A stretch of DNA of 64,000 nt from Lentisphaerae bacterium GWF2_49_21 (GTDB lineage: Bacteria; Verrucomicrobiota; Lentisphaeria; Victivallales; GWF2-50-93). The translations under genes were made by a program, and so were the position numbers. This document shows positions 25,437 to 33,159 of the stretch, piece by piece (positions within the stretch are counted from its first letter, which is position 1; the number at the start of each line of letters is the position of its first letter). Location: positions 29,419-93,418 of the forward strand of contig MHBH01000052.1 of assembly GCA_001804805.1 (NCBI GenBank), given 5' to 3'. The notes under the pieces were generated by a model, which saw only the letters and a list, made by a program, of their open reading frames with translations, did no database searches and was not told the origin of the DNA.

Positions 25437-28094
25437 CTAGTCCATCCTTATCTTCAGATTATCGCCATCGATCTTGGTTTCATAGATTTTCAGGCTACCT
25501 ACGTCTTCTGAATTTGATTTGCCGGTTTTAATGTCGAATGAATAGTTGTGTATCGGGCAATGCAGCCTTCCACCCCCGTAAATACTGTCAACAATTGGTC
25601 CTTTTTCATGGGGGCAGAGAGGATCGGTTACAATCCATTTCCCGTCACGGGTATGGAACACGGCAAACTCACCCTTCGAAGTTTTGACAAGCCGTGATTC
25701 GCCAGGAGAAAGATCGTTCAGCACGGAAACCGTGAACCAATCATCCTTTGAGGCTGCATTCTCATCTGTCTCCTCCTCATTCAGCAGTTCGCGATGCTTT
25801 TTCCATGGATTTCGTATGCTTGCAAGCGCAAGCGCAAAATTGTCTTCCAGTTTCTTCAATTTATCAGGTGTGTCATAGAGGATTGCGTCGGCAATTTTCT
25901 CAGTACCAATCCTTTCGACAAAATGGGAAGTCCTTTCCAGATATTTTCCATGGAGACGGTAATATTCATAGAAGCGGTCGGCTATCTTCATCACTTCCTC
26001 ATGGATCTTTACACGGGCTATTTTCTTTGCTACCATGACTTGTGCGCCGCCATTTCCCCCTATTGAAATATCCCAACCCCCTTCGACGGCAACTACCCCG
26101 AAATCCTTTATCGTTGCTTCAGCGCAGTTGCGGGGGCAGCCGGATATGCCCATCTTGAACTTGGCAGGACCTGTCATTCCGTGATAACGGTCGCACATTT
26201 TCCTACCGAGAGTCATGGAGTCGCCTAATCCAAATCTGCAGAATTCAGTTCCGACACATGATTTTGCGGCACGGAATGTTTTTGCGTATGCATAACCGCA
26301 TTCGCAGTCCAGTTTCTTCCAAATATCGTCAAGATCCTCTTTTTTTACCGAATACAGGCCTATCCTGTCGGCACCTGTAATCTTCACAGTGAGAGCGTAT
26401 TCCTTTGCGACTTTCGCAATCCTTGACAGGGAGTCAGGATCTGCAACGCCGCCATGTATTCGCGGTATGATGCTGAATGTCCCGTCCTTCTGGATATTTC
26501 CGTGATAGCGGTCGTTTGCGGACTTGGAATCATATTCAATGTCATAAACGCCTTTCCATATGAAGTTTAGAAGATAATCCAAACCCATGCGTGTTTTGGG
26601 GTCGTCAACGGACTTACCTTCCAGGGAACTCAGGATGGAGGAAACGGAACGATATCCGTTTGTCAAAATATATTCATTCAATTCTTCACGGGTAAAAAAC
26701 ACTCCAGGAACATAGTATTTGTCAGCTGGATCTTCTTTCAGTTCTCCTGTTTCCGATATAAGAAGAGCCCTGAGCTTGTTCTTGCAGTTTCCGCATCCTG
26801 TACCTGCACGTGTCGCACCCATTACCTTGGAAACCGTGTCTGAACCGTTCTTTATTGATTTCCGTATTTTTCCGGCGTTGACACCGTTACAGTCGCAGAT
26901 TGGCGCATCATCGGGCCAAGAGCTAGCATCCATGATTGTTTCGGCTGAAGATGCTCCGGGAAACAGAATATCAGCCCTCCTGGAAGGAATATTTAGCTTT
27001 GCGGTATATGATAGGGATATGCCGTCGGCGTTGAGATCTTCGCCAATAAGGTTTGCGCCGATGATTTTATTGTCACGGATGATAAGTTTCTTGTAGATAA
27101 GGGAATTCTTGTCTTCAAAAATGGAGACTTCATCCCCTATGTGTTCATTGAACTTGCCCATTGTTATGACAGGGAAATCGCTTTTGAGCCTAGTTGGAGG
27201 TATTTCCGAGCCCGCATAGAAAACATCATCTCCAAGGAGGATTGAGGCCAGGAAACGAGACTGGTCCCATACGGGAGCGACAAGTCCGTAAATGCGTCCG
27301 CGATGTTCGCAGCATTCTCCTATCGCATAAATGTCATTGTCGGATGTTTTCAACATGTCATCAACCATTATGCCGCAGTTGAAGAACACGGCATCTACAG
27401 GGATCTCAATGCCGTTTTTCAATACGGCCTTTTTTACGCCAGTTTCGTCGCCAACCAGCTCGGCAACGGGATTTTCCAAGAAAAACTGGAGACCTTTCTC
27501 CTCCATCTTCCTCTGCAAGTAGGACGCGGCATCCTTGCAAAGCTGGAATTCCATAATCGAATCGACGAGATGGGCTATCATGATATGCTTTCCCATCTTC
27601 TTCAGGCCAAGGGCAAGTTCAAGGCCAAGCAGACCTCCGCCGACAACAAGCACTTCCGTCCTGTCCTTAAGATAAAGTTTCGCCTTTTCAACGTCATCCA
27701 TGGTGCGGATGGTCATTACTCCTGGAAGATCGGTCCCGTCAACTTTCGGGATGAATGGATTTGAACCGGTTGCGATAACGAGCTTGTCATAAGGGATTAA
27801 GGAATTGTTTTCAAGCGATATTATCTTATTCTCACGGTCAATGGACACGACCTTCGCGCCAAGTATTGCGTTTACATGGTTGTCCTTGAAATATTCAGGG
27901 CTCTGGATGAAGACGTCGTCCACCGAATCGGAATAAAGCATATTGACAAGCTTGATCCTGTTATAATTGCCATGTTCCTCATCACCGATGACGGTGATGT
28001 CGAAACTATCACGGTCACGGTTTATAAGTTCCTCAATGAATTTTCCGGAGGCCATCCCGCATCCGATTACGACAAGATTTTGTTTTTTATTCAT
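25437..28094 (-). CDS. nirB: NAD(P)H nitrite reductase, NirB fused to NirD-type Rieske domain
   Basis: An 885-residue fusion: FAD/NAD(P)-binding part (VVIGCGMASGKFIEEL, TGSNPFIP, VLVVGGGLLGLELALGL), a BFD-type [2Fe-2S] domain with cysteines in ICDCNGVNAG and GTGCGNCKN (about 402-450), two siroheme/[4Fe-4S] half-domains with CVGTEFCRFG and SGCPRNCAEA (about 614 and 651), and a C-terminal Rieske-like domain with CPHEKG...CPIHNYSF (about 826-845). It should reduce nitrite to ammonia in the cytoplasm. In E. coli NirD is a separate protein that lacks the Rieske ligands; here the two Cys and two His are present, so a real [2Fe-2S] centre is likely. Last gene of the Rrf2-headed operon, 15 bp after the HPP gene. 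Confidence 0.93.
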   Translation of the reverse strand: MNKKQNLVVIGCGMASGKFIEELINRDRDSFDITVIGDEEHGNYNRIKLVNMLYSDSVDDVFIQSPEYFKDNHVNAILGAKVVSIDRENKIISLENNSLIPYDKLVIATGSNPFIPKVDGTDLPGVMTIRTMDDVEKAKLYLKDRTEVLVVGGGLLGLELALGLKKMGKHIMIAHLVDSIMEFQLCKDAASYLQRKMEEKGLQFFLENPVAELVGDETGVKKAVLKNGIEIPVDAVFFNCGIMVDDMLKTSDNDIYAIGECCEHRGRIYGLVAPVWDQSRFLASILLGDDVFYAGSEIPPTRLKSDFPVITMGKFNEHIGDEVSIFEDKNSLIYKKLIIRDNKIIGANLIGEDLNADGISLSYTAKLNIPSRRADILFPGASSAETIMDASSWPDDAPICDCNGVNAGKIRKSIKNGSDTVSKVMGATRAGTGCGNCKNKLRALLISETGELKEDPADKYYVPGVFFTREELNEYILTNGYRSVSSILSSLEGKSVDDPKTRMGLDYLLNFIWKGVYDIEYDSKSANDRYHGNIQKDGTFSIIPRIHGGVADPDSLSRIAKVAKEYALTVKITGADRIGLYSVKKEDLDDIWKKLDCECGYAYAKTFRAAKSCVGTEFCRFGLGDSMTLGRKMCDRYHGMTGPAKFKMGISGCPRNCAEATIKDFGVVAVEGGWDISIGGNGGAQVMVAKKIARVKIHEEVMKIADRFYEYYRLHGKYLERTSHFVERIGTEKIADAILYDTPDKLKKLEDNFALALASIRNPWKKHRELLNEEETDENAASKDDWFTVSVLNDLSPGESRLVKTSKGEFAVFHTRDGKWIVTDPLCPHEKGPIVDSIYGGGRLHCPIHNYSFDIKTGKSNSEDVGSLKIYETKIDGDNLKIRMD

Positions 28095-28109
28095 GTAATT
28101 CCTTTCCTA

Positions 28110-28820
28110 TCAGAACCAGTATTCAGGATATTGTCTGTCTGCAGAAATCTTATTGACAGCCAAAGCCACAAGGAGAAGAATAACGGCTCCGGCAGCAACT
28201 GGAAACAAAACGTAAAGAAATCCAAGCTTATTGATCCCTGCGCCCCCGGTAACGGCTATAAGTGCCGTGGCGCCGCCGGGAGGATGAAGAGTCTTGGTGA
28301 CAAGCATTGCAATTATCGCAAGCGACACGGCCATGGCGGATGCAATCCATATGGTTGAACTGAATATCTGATAGCAGGCAACCCCGACAAGAGCTGAAAC
28401 TATATGGCCCCCAATAAGATTTCGCGGCTGAGCTAAAGGGCTTTTAACGGCTGCATAGACAAGAACTGCAGATGCCCCAAATGAACCTATAAGCAATGTG
28501 AACCCGATAGGTTCAAAGAAATATGATGAAAGGAAGGCGCAAATTCCGATACCTGCAATTGATCCAAATCCGGAAAGAGCAATCTCTCTTGCACTCACTC
28601 TGGGAGGGCTTTTAGGTATGTTTGCCCCGTGCGATATCCTGAGCTTTTTATGAAGATGCGTGAAAACGATTTTAAAGATATTCTCAAGATCGGTTTCACT
28701 GATGTCAATATATGTCCCCATTTCCCTTAAAGCATCTCTAAGCTCTTCATCGGAAATCGTCAGAATTTTTTGATCCTTATTCTTATTTTCCAATTTTCCA
28801 CTTCCATTTTCATTGAACAT
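28110..28820 (-). CDS. HPP family membrane protein with N-terminal extension
   Basis: About 236 residues. Residues from about 78 on are four hydrophobic segments with the family motif KTLHPPGGATALIA near 185. HPP proteins in cyanobacteria and plastids have been shown to take up nitrite; immediate neighbourhood to nirB agrees with a nitrite transport role here. The first ~75 residues (ISDEELRDALREMGTYIDIS...IFKIVFTHLHKKLR) form a soluble, charged extension that I do not recognise. Gap of 165 bp to hcp upstream, which could hold an additional promoter; GGATG-rich short repeats lie in it. Confidence 0.88.
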   Translation of the reverse strand: MFNENGSGKLENKNKDQKILTISDEELRDALREMGTYIDISETDLENIFKIVFTHLHKKLRISHGANIPKSPPRVSAREIALSGFGSIAGIGICAFLSSYFFEPIGFTLLIGSFGASAVLVYAAVKSPLAQPRNLIGGHIVSALVGVACYQIFSSTIWIASAMAVSLAIIAMLVTKTLHPPGGATALIAVTGGAGINKLGFLYVLFPVAAGAVILLLVALAVNKISADRQYPEYWF

Positions 28821-28985
28821 CTAGCATGATCTGAAGAATTAATCGGGATGAGGTGTCAAATATTCAGATCCGATTGCCGGATGGCCGGTTGAAGGAAAAT
28901 TGAAGGTTTAATATTCAAAATAATGTATATTTTAAACATTCATCCAATAATCCATTCATCCAGCCATCCAGCGTGGATTTTTCAG

Positions 28986-30635
28986 TTACTTCTTCAATAT
29001 CGCCTTGAGATCGGCTTCCGGCGTCGTTACCGGCATGATGTTGAAGTTCTTCACCAGCACGTCCAGCACCGCAGGCGTCACGAAGGCAGGCAGGCTGGGT
29101 CCGAGCCTGATATCCTTGATCCCCAGGCTGAGAAGCGTCAGGAGAATCACTACCGCCTTCTGCTCGTACCATGACAGGATCATGGAGAGGGGCAGCTCGT
29201 TCACCCCGCATTTGAATGCACCGGCAAGAGCTATCGCGATCTGGATCGCGGAATATGCATCATTGCACTGTCCAACATCGAGAAGCCTCGGAATTCCGCC
29301 GATGGCACCGAACTCAAGCTTGTTGAAACGGTATTTGCCGCAGGCAAGTGTCAGGATTACGCAGTCTTTCGGAACCTGGATCGCAAGATCAGTGTAATAA
29401 TTTCTTCCCGGCTTTGCGCCGTCGCAGCCTCCGATGAGAAAGAAATGCTTCACCGCGCCTGATTTGACGGCATCAATGACGGCTCCGGCTACGCCCATGA
29501 CGGCATTGTGTCCGAATCCGACCATGATGGTCTTCACAGGCTCATCTGCCTTGAATCCCTCAGCATCAAGGGCAGCCTTGATGACAGGACCGAAGTCCTT
29601 GTTCGTCACATGCGTGACTCCAGGGAATGCTACGAGTCCTGTAGTGAATATCCTCTTGATGTAGGTTTCAGCAGGCTTCTGTATGCAGTTGGTGGTCATA
29701 AGGATCGAGCCTGGGAATTCATTGAACTCCTTCTTCTGGTCCTGCCATGCACCACCATAGTTTCCGACAAGATGCTTGTATTTCTTGAGTTCGGGATATC
29801 CGTGGCAGGGAAGCATTTCACCATGGGTATAGATGTTAATCCCCTTGCCTTCCGTCTGTTTGAGAAGGGCGTCGAGATCCTTCAGATCATGTCCGGAAAC
29901 AAGTATCGCCTTGCCTTTGACAGGAGTGATCCTGACATTTGTAGGCACAGGATGTCCATAAGTTCCGGTATTGGCCTGGTCGAGGAGTTCCATCACCCTG
30001 AGATTGACCTTGCCGCATTCCAGATTCATTCCCGTAAGCGCCCCGATGTCGGTCGGATTGTCGGCCAGATAGCTGAGAGCCTTGTGGAAGAAGGCATATA
30101 CTGCAGGATCTTCCTTTCCGAGGATCTGGGCATGATCTGCATATGCCGCCATGCCCTTCAGCCCCAGAATGAGAAGATACTGGAGTCCTGTGACATCATT
30201 GCCGTTCTTCTTCTGGTTCTCCTGAACGCCTACCGTAGCCGCCTGCTTGACCATTTCATCCTGTGAAGTGGCAAAATTGAAGGAGGCAGGACCGTTTATA
30301 GTCTCAGGGGATTTCCCCTGCGCCTTGCAGGCATTCTCATAGAGTTTCTTCGCCTTTTCGCGAATGGAGATGCCCTTGTTTATCAGACCTGATATGCTGG
30401 CAGGATCGAAATTAACGTTTGTGACGGTCGTGAAAAGGGCCTCTATCACATAGAGATCAATTTCCTTGTCGGTCTTCCCGAGATCCACAGCCCTTTGCGC
30501 GTACTGGGAGATTCCCTCGGACAGATACACCAGCAGATCCTGCAGATCTGAAGTCTGTGAATCCTTGCCGCATACGCCCATCGCCATGTTGCATCCCGTT
30601 CCCTTTGCCGTCTGTTCGCACTGGTAGCAGAACAT
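28986..30635 (-). CDS. hcp: Hybrid cluster protein (hydroxylamine reductase / NO-related)
   Basis: About 549 residues beginning MFCYQCEQTAKGTGC, with the Fe-S cysteines spaced C-X2-C-X8-C-X6-C, the anaerobe-type arrangement. The C-terminal region holds the hybrid-cluster ligand segments [33 protein letters not shown] and SWYEQKAV. Hcp is linked to hydroxylamine and NO reduction and to S-nitrosylation. The start at 30635 has a perfect AGGAGG ribosome-binding site; the longer ORF to 30707 overlaps the HD gene. A broken copy of the same gene is at 20919-21997. Confidence 0.96.
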   Translation of the reverse strand: MFCYQCEQTAKGTGCNMAMGVCGKDSQTSDLQDLLVYLSEGISQYAQRAVDLGKTDKEIDLYVIEALFTTVTNVNFDPASISGLINKGISIREKAKKLYENACKAQGKSPETINGPASFNFATSQDEMVKQAATVGVQENQKKNGNDVTGLQYLLILGLKGMAAYADHAQILGKEDPAVYAFFHKALSYLADNPTDIGALTGMNLECGKVNLRVMELLDQANTGTYGHPVPTNVRITPVKGKAILVSGHDLKDLDALLKQTEGKGINIYTHGEMLPCHGYPELKKYKHLVGNYGGAWQDQKKEFNEFPGSILMTTNCIQKPAETYIKRIFTTGLVAFPGVTHVTNKDFGPVIKAALDAEGFKADEPVKTIMVGFGHNAVMGVAGAVIDAVKSGAVKHFFLIGGCDGAKPGRNYYTDLAIQVPKDCVILTLACGKYRFNKLEFGAIGGIPRLLDVGQCNDAYSAIQIAIALAGAFKCGVNELPLSMILSWYEQKAVVILLTLLSLGIKDIRLGPSLPAFVTPAVLDVLVKNFNIMPVTTPEADLKAILKK

Positions 30636-30654
30636 AATCGCCTCCTCTTTTGGT

Positions 30655-31140
30655 TTAGTTAAAACTGTTTCTTGCAATATTCTTGCCGGTTTTTGTCCTA
30701 AATACATTGTCTACAAAAGCTTTGATGGAATTCTTGTCACTCAGATCCATCTCCTCCGGGATGTTGACCAGAAGATCCGCATCCCATATTATCCTGAATT
30801 CAGGTGTATCTATATTTTTGCCACTGTGATGGTTGGCAATTATCCTGCATACATGATCCGAAACTTTCGATTGGATTTCGAGCTGATCCATGATCCTCCT
30901 CGCAACCGGAGGTCCTTCAATTTCCTGGTACTTGCCTGACGCCGAATTGTATTTCTTCTCCGCATTCGGAATTCCAATGTCATGGAGAATCGCGGCCGCT
31001 ATGACAATATCCCTATCAGCTTTTTCCTTTTTTAGAATTTCCTCGGAATATTCCAGCACTTTAAGGGCATGATTGATCCGTCTCAGATCAGTACCAAAAT
31101 ATGCTTTCATGGAATCTGAAATGGAATTCCTTATGCTCAT
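30655..31140 (-). CDS. HD-domain phosphohydrolase
   Basis: The 161-residue protein has an HD metal-dependent phosphohydrolase pattern: RINHALKVLEYSEEIL, then AAAILHDIGIPNAEKKY, IIANHHSG and IIWDADLLVN, giving the H...HD...D ligand set. The substrate is not clear. It lies 19 bp upstream of hcp and 4 bp downstream of the cupin gene, deep within the operon, so it probably serves the same response, perhaps by clearing a nucleotide. Confidence 0.87.
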   Translation of the reverse strand: MSIRNSISDSMKAYFGTDLRRINHALKVLEYSEEILKKEKADRDIVIAAAILHDIGIPNAEKKYNSASGKYQEIEGPPVARRIMDQLEIQSKVSDHVCRIIANHHSGKNIDTPEFRIIWDADLLVNIPEEMDLSDKNSIKAFVDNVFRTKTGKNIARNSFN

Positions 31141-31144
31141 GCGT

Positions 31145-31489
31145 TCAAATATTCTCGCTCCTTATCATGGTCAAAAGCATCTTGAATTTCTTGACCGCCT
31201 TGACTGCATGGGGAACTTTCGCCGGCATTATCAGAATCTGTCCGCTTGATGCCTTTAATGGCTTTCCGCCTATGATAAATTCACCCGTTCCGTCAATTAC
31301 CTGCACAATGGCGTCAAATGGAGCTGAATGTTCGCTAAGTCCTTGATCCTTATCGAATGCGAACACCGTCAATGTACCGGTTTTTCTTTCGGCAACAGTC
31401 CGGCTTACTATTGAATTTTTGGCATAGCTGATAAGCTCTTTTAATTCAAATGATTTAGAGGTTTCAAGCAGTTTTCTTGTGTTTTTCAT
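31145..31489 (-). CDS. Cupin-domain protein
   Basis: The 114-residue protein is a single small beta barrel with GLSEHSAPFDAIVQVIDGTGEF and LIMPAKVPHAVKAVKKFKML, the two cupin motifs (EH and H). It could bind a metal; no catalytic activity is evident. Gap of 22 bp to the ferredoxin-like gene upstream, and an AAGGAG ribosome-binding site. Small cupins are often found next to Hcp or Rrf2 genes in anaerobes. Confidence 0.86.
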   Translation of the reverse strand: MKNTRKLLETSKSFELKELISYAKNSIVSRTVAERKTGTLTVFAFDKDQGLSEHSAPFDAIVQVIDGTGEFIIGGKPLKASSGQILIMPAKVPHAVKAVKKFKMLLTMIRSENI

Positions 31490-31511
31490 TCCATCTAACT
31501 CCTTATTTCAA

Positions 31512-32222
31512 TTATTTATCTAAAACTTCTCCATGTATGCTTATTACAATTGTCTTAAAAGGGATATTTTTTCCTGATTCCTGAACTGCCCTCTGGGCTA
31601 TCATTGTGATTCCTCCGCAACATGGGACCTCCATCCTTACAGCTGTCACACTTTTGATATTATTGTCTTTAATGATTGAAGTCAGTTTTTCAAGATACGG
31701 TTCTGTATTATCAAGTTTCGGACAGGCTATGATAAGTTTTCTACCTTTAAGCAATTCTGAATGGAAATTTGCATATGCAAAAGGAACGCAATCGGCTGAA
31801 ATAAGAAGATCTGCTCCATCCCAATATGGAGCCACCGGCGGCACAAGATGCAGCTGCAGGGGCCACTGGGTAAGTTCTGAGTCTATTTTTACTGATTCAG
31901 AATTTGATGGTTTCTTTGTAAAAGAAATTGCGGCCATGCCAGGACATCCTATATGCTGATGGGAAGATATTGGTTTTGAACTTGTCTTTGAAAGATGTTT
32001 TTTAACAGCTTCCTCGTCAAATGAAGATGCTTCCCTTTCCTCTATGTCTATTGCCCCCTGGGGACATTCACCGAGACAGGCCCCCAGCCCATCGCAGTAG
32101 ATGTCACTGACAAGCTTTGCCTTGCCGTTGACAAGCTGTATGGCGCTTTCAGCACATGCGCTAACGCATAGTCCACATCCGTTGCATTTGCTTTCATCTA
32201 TTTTGATAATTTTTCTTTTCAT
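31512..32222 (-). CDS. Ferredoxin-domain protein with two [4Fe-4S] motifs and CCGG motif
   Basis: About 236 residues. The N-terminal domain has two Fe-S motifs, CNGCGLCVSACAESAI and CDGLGACLGECPQGAI; the second has an altered spacing. The C-terminal part has HIGCPGM, DCVPFAYANFH and VPCCGGI, extra cysteines of unknown role. The arrangement is known from conserved ferredoxin-like proteins next to hcp genes in anaerobes, likely electron donors or assembly helpers for the enzyme. Start: ATG at 32222 with GGGGA upstream, not the TTG at 32243. Confidence 0.84.
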   Translation of the reverse strand: MKRKIIKIDESKCNGCGLCVSACAESAIQLVNGKAKLVSDIYCDGLGACLGECPQGAIDIEEREASSFDEEAVKKHLSKTSSKPISSHQHIGCPGMAAISFTKKPSNSESVKIDSELTQWPLQLHLVPPVAPYWDGADLLISADCVPFAYANFHSELLKGRKLIIACPKLDNTEPYLEKLTSIIKDNNIKSVTAVRMEVPCCGGITMIAQRAVQESGKNIPFKTIVISIHGEVLDK

Positions 32223-32246
32223 GATAGAATTTCCCCTTTTCAAGTT

Positions 32247-32648
32247 TTACAGGAGATCTGCTACAGTTGTATTGAGAAAATAATCAGAAACTTCCTTGTT
32301 TATCTTTTCGCTTAGATTTCCGAGTACACATTTACTTGCCATGCAGACATTTTTGCCAAGCAGGCAGTTCTGATAGTTGAAACGTCCTTCTATGGATTCA
32401 TAAATCTCCATAAGCTTGATTTCAGAAGGATTTTTAGAGAGGGAAAATCCACCATCAGGCCCCCTCAGTGATTTGACAACACCTGATTTTGCAAGCCGCT
32501 GCAGGACTTTTGACAAGTGATCGCATGATACGTTCAACTCCTTTGAAATTTCCTTTGCAGATACCATTCTCCCCTTTTCCCTTGCAATGATGACAGAGGA
32601 ATGTAGGGCAAGAGAGGATGCTTCAGTTATTCTCAATATGTTGCTCAT
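32247..32648 (-). CDS. Rrf2-family Fe-S transcriptional regulator (NsrR/IscR-like)
   Basis: The 133-residue protein has an Rrf2 winged helix (ISKELNVSCDHLSKVLQRLAKSGVVKSLRGPDGGFSLS) and three cysteines near 94-107 in CLLGKNVCMASKC, the typical Fe-S cluster ligands; spacing (C-X6-C-X4-C) is a little different from IscR or E. coli NsrR. It heads the operon that runs to nirB. A perfect inverted repeat lies 18 bp upstream of the start. Most likely an NO- or nitrite-responsive repressor that controls itself and the downstream genes. The AGGAG ribosome-binding site supports the start. Confidence 0.9.
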   Translation of the reverse strand: MSNILRITEASSLALHSSVIIAREKGRMVSAKEISKELNVSCDHLSKVLQRLAKSGVVKSLRGPDGGFSLSKNPSEIKLMEIYESIEGRFNYQNCLLGKNVCMASKCVLGNLSEKINKEVSDYFLNTTVADLL

Positions 32649-32665
32649 ATAAACTCCTATTTTAG

Positions 32666-32691
32666 TATAATGGTACTATAATACCATTATA
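32666..32691 (-). promoter_or_regulatory. Operator for the Rrf2-headed operon
   Basis: TATAATGGTA and its exact inverted copy TACCATTATA are separated by 6 bases (CTATAA), a perfect palindrome of 10+10 bp upstream of rrf2. It is AT-rich and overlaps TATAAT-like sequences on the - strand, so bound regulator would hide the promoter. Size and symmetry fit a dimeric Rrf2-family regulator. No other copy was found in the window by eye. Confidence 0.75.
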
Positions 32692-32760
32692 TTAATATAA
32701 AACAAACTAAAAAAGAAAAATAATTAGGATATATATATCATGTATCTGAATATCAAGTAG

Positions 32761-33072
32761 TTATAATAGGGAATCTTTTGCTCTATTGGATCCTATGTCT
32801 GAATCTTCATCATTACTTTTCTTGTCATCGGATTTGAATTCCTTCCATTTACCCTCATGTCCATCCTTGACGAGAACTTCAATTTTCTTTTCAAGTTCTT
32901 TAAGTTTTTTTTCACAGAGTGAGGAAAGTGCAGTTCCTTCTTCAAAATATTTGACCATTTCATCGAGCTGTAGATTACCGCTTTCCATTTTATCAATTAT
33001 GGTTTCAAGCCGTTCAAGAGCCTTTTCAAATGGAAGATTTTCCGGTTCTTTTGCCTTTTTGTCGTTCTTCAT
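32761..33072 (-). CDS. xseB: Exodeoxyribonuclease VII small subunit
   Basis: About 103 residues with the XseB core LPFEKALERLETIIDKMESGNLQLDEMVKYFEEG. It is a helical hairpin that binds the large subunit XseA to digest single-stranded DNA. XseA is not in this window. A charged, flexible C-terminal tail (KSDDKKSNDEDSD) is longer than usual. Start: ATG at 33072; the longer ORF to 33129 adds an unlikely hydrophobic N terminus. Confidence 0.9.
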   Translation of the reverse strand: MKNDKKAKEPENLPFEKALERLETIIDKMESGNLQLDEMVKYFEEGTALSSLCEKKLKELEKKIEVLVKDGHEGKWKEFKSDDKKSNDEDSDIGSNRAKDSLL

Positions 33073-33159
33073 GGCGGATGAAATTTTGATTAATATTATT
33101 TGTTGTGTTAATATAAGCCGATAAATCAATTATTCTATAATAAGAATTAAGGAAAACAC

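Noticed and set aside
29508..30266. Open frame of about 250 codons on the + strand inside hcp
   Set aside because: Antisense shadow of hcp; the corresponding frame also appears in the broken hcp copy (21309-21836), as expected from sequence identity and not from coding.
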